Made by a program: the position numbers and the translations under genes
Source: Lojkania enalia
Taxonomy: Eukaryota; Ascomycota; Dothideomycetes; Pleosporales
Reading direction: 5' to 3'
DNA: 19,797 bases
Assembly (NCBI GenBank): GCA_010094045.1
Contig: ML986606.1
Span: 344,079 to 363,875 of the forward strand
Notes under the pieces: model-generated
Told to the model about the DNA's origin: nothing
Database searches by the model: none
What the model saw: the letters and a program-made list of their open reading frames with translations, nothing else
Shown here: positions 10,331 to 18,934 of the stretch, one piece after another
Layout of the letters: every line of letters starts with the position of its first letter
Position numbering within the stretch: position 1 is the stretch's first letter

Positions 10331-11419
10331 ATAGAGTAGAACACGGATACTGAAGACTTAGAAAGACTGTAATAATAGATATAAGATAAATAAAATTGGA
10401 AGGATCTTAAACAGCTATAGAAGATAAAGTAATAATATAAAGTAGGTAATATCTCTACAATTAATTTAGCTATTATTATACTAGAGGGAGTATAACTACC
10501 GTAAACTACCTCTACTTAAATTAACCTTCTTCGCCCCGAACCTCCTTATATTTATAAGAAGAAGGATTGTATAAACTATAACCGATAGGTTTAAGACTAT
10601 AAAAAGTACTTTATCTAGTCGCTAGTAGACTCTTAGATAGAAAGATAGAAAATTACTTTTACCTCTAAATATATTTTAGAGTCTTTAAAAACTTTATAGA
10701 AGATATATAAAACTATAAAATACTAAAAGAGTATATATTATATTTCTATATAAGATATCCTAAAAGTAAAGATATTAAGCGTATTAGGAATTCTATTAAA
10801 ATAAAATTAAGAAGTTTTTAATACCTTAAAAAGGTATAGATAAAAAACAGGCTAATCTCTAACTAACTTATTAAACTATATAAAACTTCTATAAGAAGAA
10901 GTTAGAGAGATAAATAAAGACCGTATAGTAAACAAGTTTATCTCAGCTTTATCTAAGCTAATAAGAAGAGATTTAGATCTCCTCCCGAGACTACAGCTTT
11001 AGATGCTACTAGAGGTGGAAGAATACGCGAATATAGTCTTCAGGTGTTACTAAAAGCTTTATAAGAGGTAAGAGGGGTGTAATATAGGTAATTATAAGAA
11101 GCGAGGGTCCGATACTTTAGGTAAGAGTAATAGTACTCTAAAGAAGGCTAGAAAGGGCTAGAAACCCCTAAAGAGGTTTGGGAAAGGTAATATCTACTTA
11201 GAGCGGCCTCCTATTATATATTAGATATATAGAGAGGAGGGCTATAAGCCTTCTAACTATCTCTAGAAGAAAGAGAAGTCTAAAGAAACTTCTAAATAGA
11301 AGTTAGGAAAAGGTAAGAGTTAGAAGGATTAAACTCCTTTTTTCTAGCCTATATTAAACTCTCTAGAGAGAGTAGAGAGCTAGAGAAATTATATAAATTA
11401 CTTTTTTAAACTCCTATAA
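10331..11419 (+). pseudogene. gag relic of element B with CCHC zinc knuckle
   Basis: A single frame runs from an ATA (ancestral ATG) at 10331 to about 11419, roughly 363 codons. The N-terminus reads as an acidic, Gln-rich helix (NTDTEDLERL). Later segments include LRPEPPYIYKKKD and, near 10900-10970, an Ile/Leu-rich capsid-like helix region with RRDLDLLP. The C-terminal part holds a nucleocapsid CCHC knuckle at 11219-11260: Cys-x2-Cys-x4-His-x4-Cys, with all three Cys and the His now TAT (Tyr), exactly the change RIP makes to TGT/TGC and CAT/CAC. The tail is basic (KKEKSKE). Gag packages the RNA in the particle. The exact start and the original stop are inferred. Element A has lost this part from the window. 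Confidence 0.75.
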
Positions 11420-12431
11420 AGTTGTTTATAGTTAAGATAGTAGTAGAGGGTTTAGCTAAGAACGATTATTTAATTAACCTAGATATATAACTAAATCTCT
11501 TTAATACTATACTTATAAAGTAGTATAGCCTAAAGATTAATCTACTACTAAAGTTAATAGTAGAAGCTGTAAACGGCTCTAAGATTCTAATATATAGGAC
11601 TACTATTATAAAGGTTACTATTAGGGACTTATATAATAAAGTTTAAGTTTATAAGGTACTATTTATAATATTAGACCTTAAAGGGTATAAGGTTTACCTT
11701 AGAATATCTTAGATATAGAATTATAATCCGAAATTAAACTTTCTTAGTAGAAGGATACTCTTTAAGGGGGTAAAGGCTATAAGCTTGCCCCAGTTCTATA
11801 AGATAGTACTAGAGGATGTAGAAGAGTTTGCGGAGACTATTACAGGTGGTAAAATAGACGTCTATATATATCTAGTTAATTTAGTAGCTATAGCAGATAA
11901 AATTAGCGCTAGAACGGGCTAATTACAGCTAGAGTATACTAATTTTAAGGATGTATTTAATAAAAAGCAATCCTTAGTACTTATAAAGTATAAGCCTTAA
12001 GATTTAGCTATAAACCTATTAGAAGAAACTAGTCCTCTATATTAACCGCTATATAATTTATCTTCGGTTAAGCTTTAGTATCTCTAGAAGTATCTAGATA
12101 AGTACTTACAACGTAGATAGATTAGGAGATCCTGATCGCCTACTAGCATACTAATCCTCTTTATAAAGAAGAAGGATAGTAGTTTAAGGCTCTATATAGA
12201 TTATAGAAGTCTAAATAAGATTACTATATATAATTAGCACCCTTTTCTCCTAATTTTAGAGTCGCTAGAGCGTCTAGCGCAAGCTAAGTACTATACTAAG
12301 CTTAATATTAGAGAAGCTTACTATAGAATTAGGATAAAGAAAGAAAATAAATAGAAGACTACATTTCCCCAATTTTAAGCGTATATTAACCGGACGCTTA
12401 CTAGCCTTATTAATATAATATATATCGTATA

Positions 12432-12480
12432 ATATATAGTATAAGTAAGCTGATTACTTAAGTAAGCTGATTATAATACT
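12432..12480 (+). repeat. Left terminal inverted repeat (49 bp) of the Fot1-like element
   Basis: It begins ATATATAGTATAAG, the RIP-altered form of ACGTATAGTATAAG read from the right end. It contains the 14-base motif AAGTAAGCTGATTA twice (12443-12456 and 12460-12473), a likely pair of transposase binding sites. Confidence 0.92.
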
Positions 12481-12666
12481 AAGATTCTACTAAAATCGCG
12501 AAATTTATATTTTATAGTATTATACTACAACTAATAACTGTAGAATTAATTTAGAAAGAAGCTAGAATATAGTTTATACTCTAAACTCTTTAATAAAACG
12601 TAATACTAACTATACGTCGCGTTGCATTAATCTATAATATCTTCTAAAGTATACTTAGTATATAAA

Positions 12667-14216
12667 AGCGAGGAACAGCTCTATAACGTAATTGCCGGCC
12701 TAATTTAATAAAGCTTAATAAGACTAAGAAGTGGGTAATTGTTTAGCATATACTAGATTTAGATATAAGAGGATTTCCGCTGCAGCTTGCTACTATTTAA
12801 GATATAGCCAATTTACTACTAGCTGCACGCTCTACTAGCTAGGTTAGAAAGAACTAGGTAAAGAACTTTATTAAACGTATACCTAAGCTTAAAGTTAAAT
12901 TCAATTAAAAGTACGACTATTTAAGAGCTAAATATAAGGATTCTAAGGTTATAGAAGGCTGGTTCTACCTTATATAGAATATAAAGGTTAAGTATAGTAT
13001 TATTAATAAAGATATATACAACTTTAACAAATTAAACTTTATAATAGGCGTGATATTAATAGAAGTAGTAGTTACTAGCTCTAAGAGACGGAATTAACTA
13101 AAGCAGCTCCAGCTAGGTAATTACGAGTAGACTATAGTTATCTAGAGTATTAACGTAATAGGATAGATAATACTACCTTTTATTATCTTTATAGGCATCT
13201 ACCACCTCTCTATATAGTATAAAGAAGACGATATTCTACTAACCTAGGCTATATAGGTTACTGATAACGGCTGGACGATAAATAATATTAGTATTAAGTA
13301 GTTAAAATACTTTAACATATATATAAAGGATTATACTATTAGTACGTATTAATTACTAATTCTCAACAGCTATAAAAGCTACAACTTACTTAAATTCAGG
13401 CAGCTCTACAAGGAAAAGAATATTATTACTCTCTATATACCTCTATATTTATCGCACCTACTACAGCTACTAGATATAGGTTATTTCTTACCTTTAAAAA
13501 CTGTATACGGGTGTTAAGTCGAGCAGCTAATATGCGGTTATATTAACCACATTATAAAAATCGAGTTTTTACTCTACTTTAAAGTAGCTTTTAACGTAGC
13601 AATTACGAAGAGTAATATCCTAAATAGCTTTCGAGGTGCTAGTCTAGTTCTATTTAACTTAAATATAGTACTATTAAAGTTTAAAGTTTAACTATATATA
13701 CTAATACTTTCTACAGTCGAAGATACCCCTTAGAAGTTAAAAATACTAAGTAATCCTATTAAATTTAGGTCTTAATCTGCGTACGTTCGATTAAGAGTTT
13801 AAAAATACCTAGATAGCTTACCTACTTTAATAGTAGAGGCGTTTAAATAGTTTATAAAGGGTACTACGTATATAATATATAAAAACGTACTATTATACAC
13901 TTAGGTTACTAAACTTTAAGTAGCTAATAAGGCTGCTATATAACGTCGATCGTATAAAAAAAAGCGTATATAGAAGAAAGGTAATCTAACAATTGAAGAA
14001 GGCGCTTAATTAACTGCTCTAAAAGAGTTTAGCACTTATACTAATAGAAAGAAAAGTAGGAAGAAGGCGCGCATTAATAGAGACCAGCCGACTTAAAGGT
14101 GTTGTAGGTAGTATAGTAAGGTTGGGTATAACTCGCGGACGTATAAAAATAATGCTATAGATATAGAAGAATAGGCTACTATACTATATAGTATAATAGA
14201 ATATAAGAAAGTATAA
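12667..14216 (+). pseudogene. Fot1/pogo-type transposase relic (DDE superfamily, DD35D)
   Basis: The main frame (codons from 12735) reads a CENP-B/Tc5-like DNA-binding region (VIV-HILDLD-RGFP, 12735-12900) and then the catalytic core. The three acidic positions are at codons 13026 (Asn for Asp, YNFN), 13365 (Asn for Asp, LILN) and 13473 (Asp retained, LLDIGYF), with 35 residues between the last two, the DD35D spacing of Fot1/pogo. A C-terminal CCHC knuckle at 14103-14144 has two Cys and the His as Tyr. The N-terminal KSEEQLYNVIAGL (12667-12702) is in another frame, and the expected Psq-type helix-turn-helix between it and 12711 is absent, suggesting a deletion. TAA/TAG stops occur at Gln/Trp sites. 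The first codon is not identifiable. Confidence 0.88.
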
Positions 14217-14254
14217 TATTTTGCGAAAAGTAGTTGCTATTTTAGTATAGTCTT

Positions 14255-14303
14255 AGTATTATAATCAGCTTACTTAGGTGATCAGCTCGCTTATACTATA
14301 CGT
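14255..14303 (-). repeat. Right terminal inverted repeat (49 bp) of the Fot1-like element
   Basis: The reverse complement begins ACGTATAGTATAAG and aligns base for base with 12432-12480, differing only by transitions. This end is less mutated than the left and shows the ancestral terminus. Confidence 0.92.
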
Positions 14304-16799
14304 TACTTAGATAATATCTTAATCTTTTCTAATACAGAAGAGGAATATATTAAATATATTAAGGAAGTGCTTTAGAAACTATATAAGGCTAAGCTCTTTA
14401 TAAAACTTAATAAGTACAACTTCTATACTAGAGAAATAGACTATCTAGAGTTTATTATTTACCCTAAAGGGATTAAATTTAACTACTCTTAGTTGAAAAC
14501 TATCTAGGATTAACTAGTTTTATAGACTATATAAGATATATAGATCTTTATTAGATTTATAAACTACTACTATAGGTTTATTATAGGATTCTTAAGGATT
14601 GTCTTATCTTTAATAAGATTAACCTAAAAGGGGCTAAAGGCCGCTAAAAGAGGCTATATCTAGAGAAGAGAAGAAAGTTAAGAGCTAGATATTAGTTAGA
14701 AAGGATTAGAGGCCTTCTAATAGTTAAAGGAAGCTTTTTTAAGTATTTCTATTCTAGTTTATTATAAGCCGACTCAGCCTATAAAGGTTAAAGTTAATAC
14801 TTCTAGGGGCGCTATTTTAGGAATTCTTAGCCAGCTTATTAAAGAGTAAGTAGGTAAGATAATATAGCGACCTATTAATTTCTTTTTAAGAAAGCTTAGT
14901 ATAATAGAGTACAACTATAATATATATAACTAGAAACTACTTATAATAGTAGAAAGCTTAGAGTACTAGCGTTAGTATCTGTAAAGAGTTATATTTAACT
15001 TTTATATAGATTATAATAACCTCTATTAGTTTATAGAAATAAAGACTTTAGTCTATTAATATATACGATTATATCTTAAACTTACTAAGTATAATTATAA
15101 CCTTATATACTAATCTAGTAAACTTAATCTAGCTAATAGACTATTATATTAACTAGACTATATAAAGGAAGTACAGGCACCTTCGAAGAAGTCTAATATA
15201 AGATATATTAAACTTATACGCGCTAAGATTAGTTTAAAAAGAGTAGAAAGAACCGATTTAGACTAGAATAATAGTACTAAAATTCTTAGAATTTTAGTAG
15301 TAATAACCTATATACAGACTACTTAGAAAGATTTTTCTCTTATCTAGGAAGTAGAAGAGACTCCTTTCTTAGACTAAGAATACTACAACGGCTCGGAGTG
15401 GGCTAAAGAAGGTAATAAAGGGAAGATAGAGCTAATAATACTCTAAGAGAAGTAAAACGCCCTCGATTAGGTATATAACCACCCTATAGCAGGTTATAGA
15501 GGATAGATAAAAATATATAAGAGAGTGTCGCGTTAATTTTAGTAGAAAGGTATAAGAAATAATATTAAGGCCTACTATCGGGATTATTTAAGGTGTAGAA
15601 GAGTAAAAGCTCCTAGGTATAAGCCTTATAGCCTATTACAACTATTACCTGTATTAAGTAGACTATAAGAGTAAGTTACGTTCGATTTTATTATAGAACT
15701 CCCTCTAAGTCTATTTCTTAGTTTAGTATACGACTTAATTATAGTTATTATTAACCGGTTGACTAAAATAGCCTATTATATCTCTACTATCTCTACCTAG
15801 ACTATAGAAGACCTAATATAGGTCTAGATACGCGATATTATCCGACTATATAGTATTTTAGAGTTAGTAATATCTAACCGCAGTATTCTAATAAAGTTAA
15901 AATTTTAGGAGACCTTTTACTATTATTTAGTATCTTAGTAAGGTCTTAGTTTAGCCTATTACCTAGAGACTAATAGGCTAATAGAAAGATAAAACTAGAC
16001 GCTTAAGTAGTATTTACATTATTTCTACTACTTAGAGTAAGATAATTAAGCAGTTTAGCTATCCGTAGCGGAGTTTATATATAATAACAGCGCTTATATA
16101 ACTACTACTATCTTACCTTTTCGCGCTTACTATAGTATAGATCCCTAAGAATCTAATTAGCCAGGCAAGCTTTTAGGAGAGGGAGAAACTCCTTTAGTAA
16201 GAGGTGTAGTAGCTAAAGTACTAGTATTATAAAGTAAATATAAAGCGAAGATTAGTACTATAGTAGTTTATTAAAAGAAATATACAGATAAGAAGAGAAT
16301 ATACTTATCTCTAGTAGTAGAAGATAAGGTACTAGTATTAAATTAATATATTAAGTTAACCCGTCTTAAGAAGAAATTAGATTAGAAGTATCTTAAACCT
16401 AATATAGTAATAAAGGTTATAACGTTTATAATCTACTAGATTAACCTTCTAGGGTTAAATAGTATCTATCTAGTATTTTATATATCTTTACTAGAGCTGT
16501 ATAACCTAAAAAGGCCTATTTAGAGTCTAAATAGCCCGATATAAGATACTTTATACTAATTTAAGAATAATATATATAAAATTAATTATATTATTAAATA
16601 AAAGTAAAACTCTATTAAAGTATAGGAATACTTAGTTAAATAGAAGAACTACCTAGACTCTAAGAATAGTTAGAAGCTAAGAGTAAATATTAGTACTAAT
16701 ACTCTATAAATATTCTAGAAAAAGAAGGGTATTAAACTAAAGAGATTAAGTAAACCTATTAAAGACTGTAGACGCTCTTTAAAAAAGAAGGATAGCTAA

Positions 16800-18026
16800 A
16801 TTATTCTAAAGTATAACCTTTATATAAACTTTCTAGTTAATATAGTTACCTTTATCTAGTTTTCCTTAAATTAAGGTTTTTTATAGGTGTTTAATAGCGC
16901 TATTACTAGACTAAAGTTATATAAATAAGGTTTAAGAATAAGTACTTATAAAGTTAGCCTTATATATTAATATAGGTTCTTTAGTAATTATAAGAAGTAG
17001 TAATTCCCGCTGTTAATACTAGAAGGACTGTATTATAGTATATTATAGACTAGAATAGTATATAAGAGGCGGAAATATTATATTATTCTAAATATAGCGC
17101 TAATCTAGGCTATAAGATACTTAACCGGGGTATTATATCTACAGAAACGCCGGAGAACTAGTTAATATCTAAAAAAACTACTATTAGCTAATATTTATAC
17201 CTTACTACAATCTTTTCTCCTACTATAACTCGGTTAAGCCTTTTTAACAGGGCGAATAGGCTAAAAGCGTTAGTATAAAATAATATAGTATAATATAGTC
17301 TGGATTAACTTATAGAGGATTTTATTTCCTTTACTTTAGTATATTTATTATTATCTATATTAAGAAGATTCTCCTCGGCCTTACGCTTGCGCGCTATACT
17401 AATCTTAGTATAGTTCTAGCTAGTAAGTTTAATTCTAGACGAGGTTTTTCTATTCTTACTATTATAGGCGAATAGGAAGTTAGAATCTTTCTTACTAAGC
17501 CTAGATATTACTATTAGTGCTAGAATATGTAAAAAAGGGCTAGAATATATATCTAAGTCTATTTAACTACTATTTAAACAGTATCTTAAACCCTTTAGAC
17601 TAGTTAAGTTTTATTACTACTAACGCGGGCGGTAATAAAGGCTTTAATAGCTTAATTAACCTTTATAATATACTCTAGTATAGATAGGTCTAGCTATAGA
17701 TATATTAGCTATAAAAAGGTTAGAGTATACTATATTAGCCTAGAACGTACTTTAAAACAATCCTTATTATTCTTCTTAAAGTAGTAGAGATAGATATTAT
17801 ATTAAATACTTTTATAGAGATATTCTGCTATAAGTAGGTCTAAAGAAGTAAATTTATAGTTACTATCTACTTTATATAACTTATCGCGAGCTAAACACCT
17901 TAGATAATAGAGATAGTAGATAGTATAGGACTTCTTATCCTTAGCCTCCTTAATACAGCGCTTCTAGACTAGAGTAAGTACTATATTACGCGCTATAAAC
18001 CTATTAGGCGTAAATTAGCTGTTTAT
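16800..18026 (-). pseudogene. Antisense coding-like region in the 3' part of element B, unknown product
   Basis: This is the counterpart of 7000-8202 and the clearer copy because it is less mutated. From an inferred ATA (ancestral ATG) at 18026 the minus strand reads NSQFTPNRFIARNIVL, then CIKEAKDKKS, RCLARDKLYKVD and DCFKVRSRL. After the one-base frame change near 17520-17560 it reads SRLSKKDSNFLFAY and a basic IARKRKAEENLL segment that could be a nuclear signal, then IVGEKIVV and VLLVLTAGITT. Stops are TAA/TAG only. The repeated Tyr could be mutated Cys, so a metal-binding domain is possible but unproven. I recognise no family. The 3' end is open and approximate, meeting the end of pol. Confidence 0.45.
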
Positions 18027-18538
18027 AGACTAGAAAGGTACTGAGGAGAGTGTAAGAGGGGTATATATAGAGGAGCGTAGCGAGAATAGAAAAATAGGCG
18101 GTAGGCGGCGCGGGCAGCGAGTATACGTATCTATTAGCCCTTATTAGCTATAAAGTACTCTATTATATCCTATACAGAGCTATAATAACTGTACTAAATA
18201 CGTAGCTAAAGACTAAGGGAATTATACTTACTAAAGCGGTTAAAGAAGTATAAGAATTAAAGAAGTAGAATAGGTGGAGAGAGCAGCGTTTTTATAATCA
18301 GCATTTACTCTACTAGCACTATTTACTTATACCGCTCTAGGCAGCGAGTAATAAAAATTTCCTAAGGGTCGACCTTACTAGGTAAAGGTGAAAGTAGTAG
18401 TAATAATATACTACTTAACCTAGAAGGAACTCTAGATTATATAATAGCACCCATCTTAAAGTAGCTCTACTAGTCTATTCTAGTAATATTTATCCTCTAT
18501 AAGCTGTCGTGACGATAGCCTTCTAAGAAGAAAGATAA
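18027..18538. other. 3' non-coding region and polypurine tract of element B
   Basis: This is the counterpart of 8203-8714, with a GC-rich patch at about 18060-18125 (GGCGGTAGGCGGCGCGGGC) beside GTATATATAGAG at 18061-18072, the candidate minus-strand TATA box. The rest shows no gene. It ends with AAGAAGAAAGATAA, the polypurine tract, directly before the 3' LTR. Confidence 0.5.
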
Positions 18539-18751
18539 TATAATATTTTATAGCTTTAAATTACGGGTTAATAATATAGAATTACTTAACCTAGGGTTAA
18601 AATAGCCGAATCGTATCCTGTAGAGATAGTAGTAATTTATCTCTCTTTTATCAGCTATCTCTTTTCTAAGAGAACTGAATATACGAACATTTTAGCCCTA
18701 CTACTCTATCTATTATTACTACGCTGTAATCTATTATACTAGCCTATTATA
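18539..18751 (+). repeat. 3' LTR of element B (213 bp)
   Basis: It starts TATAATATTTTATAG (ancestral TGTAATATC) and ends CCTATTATA, followed by ATAAT. Differences from the 5' LTR at 9861-10073 are all transitions where compared, so LTR divergence measures RIP rather than insertion age. Confidence 0.9.
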
Positions 18752-18756
18752 ATAAT
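18752..18756 (+). repeat. Target site duplication ATAAT, right copy, of element B
   Basis: It matches 9856-9860 exactly and abuts the 3' LTR end. Confidence 0.82.
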
Positions 18757-18934
18757 ATTATAAGTATATTCTACTATTATAGCCTTAGATTTAAATTTAT
18801 AACTTTCAATTCCTAAAGAAACTTCTAAAACGTTTTTTTTAAATTAATCTACTTTAAAAATATTAAAATTTCGATTAAACGTTATACTATACTATTATAT
18901 ACCTCCTCTAGGAGAAGAGCGTAATAAAGGCTAC

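Larger units (their letters stand above)
12432..14303 (+). mobile_element. Fot1/pogo-type DNA transposon (Tc1/mariner superfamily) nested in element B
   Basis: This is a 1872-bp element with 49-bp terminal inverted repeats, a one-ORF transposase on the plus strand, and flanking TA dinucleotides at 12430-12431 and 14304-14305. Joining the flanks with one TA gives codons for Tyr-Ile-Val-Tyr-Leu-Asp, the expected RT catalytic strand also seen in element A, so the boundaries are exact to the base. Length and TA target are typical of fungal Fot1-like elements. Its RIP load looks lighter than that of the surrounding retroelement, since many CA and TG dinucleotides remain. Confidence 0.93.
11401..16799 (+). 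pseudogene. pol relic of element B, split by a DNA transposon
   Basis: Pol is in the -1 frame relative to gag, overlapping it near a run of six T (11402-11407), compatible with the -1 frameshifting common in this group. Protease lies at about 11422-11740; its expected Asp-Ser-Gly triad reads Asn-Leu-Asp near 11482. RT follows, minus 60 bp at about 12366-12371, and is interrupted at 12432-14303. The YLDD box resumes after the insertion as YLDN (14304-14315). Integrase reads Asp (15684, retained), Asn (15876), Glu (15984), with 35 residues between the last two. A chromodomain is at about 16569-16735. The frame closes at TAA 16797-16799. There are no frameshifts other than the insertion, but many TAA/TAG stops. 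Confidence 0.9.
9861..18751 (+). mobile_element. Complete Ty3/Gypsy chromovirus 'element B' with a nested DNA transposon
   Basis: This is 8891 bp from LTR to LTR. It contains a 213-bp 5' LTR, leader, gag, protease, RT, RNase H, integrase, chromodomain, antisense region, 3' non-coding region and 213-bp 3' LTR. Removing the 1872-bp insertion and its TA duplication leaves 7017 bp; restoring the 60 bp missing from RT gives about 7.08 kb, normal for Ty3/Gypsy. The two LTRs differ only by transitions where I compared them, as expected from RIP. The element is inactivated by stops, lost catalytic residues, an RT deletion and the insertion. Confidence 0.92.

Noticed and set aside
11399..11412. Classical -1 slippery heptamer at the gag-pol overlap
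   Set aside because: The T run CTTTTTTAAAC is suggestive, but no X-XXY-YYZ heptamer sits in the gag frame, so no exact site is claimed.
12432..14303. Similar sequence repeats within the window as a CRISPR array
   Set aside because: Repeats are inverted or LTR pairs with transposon genes between; no regular spaced repeats exist.
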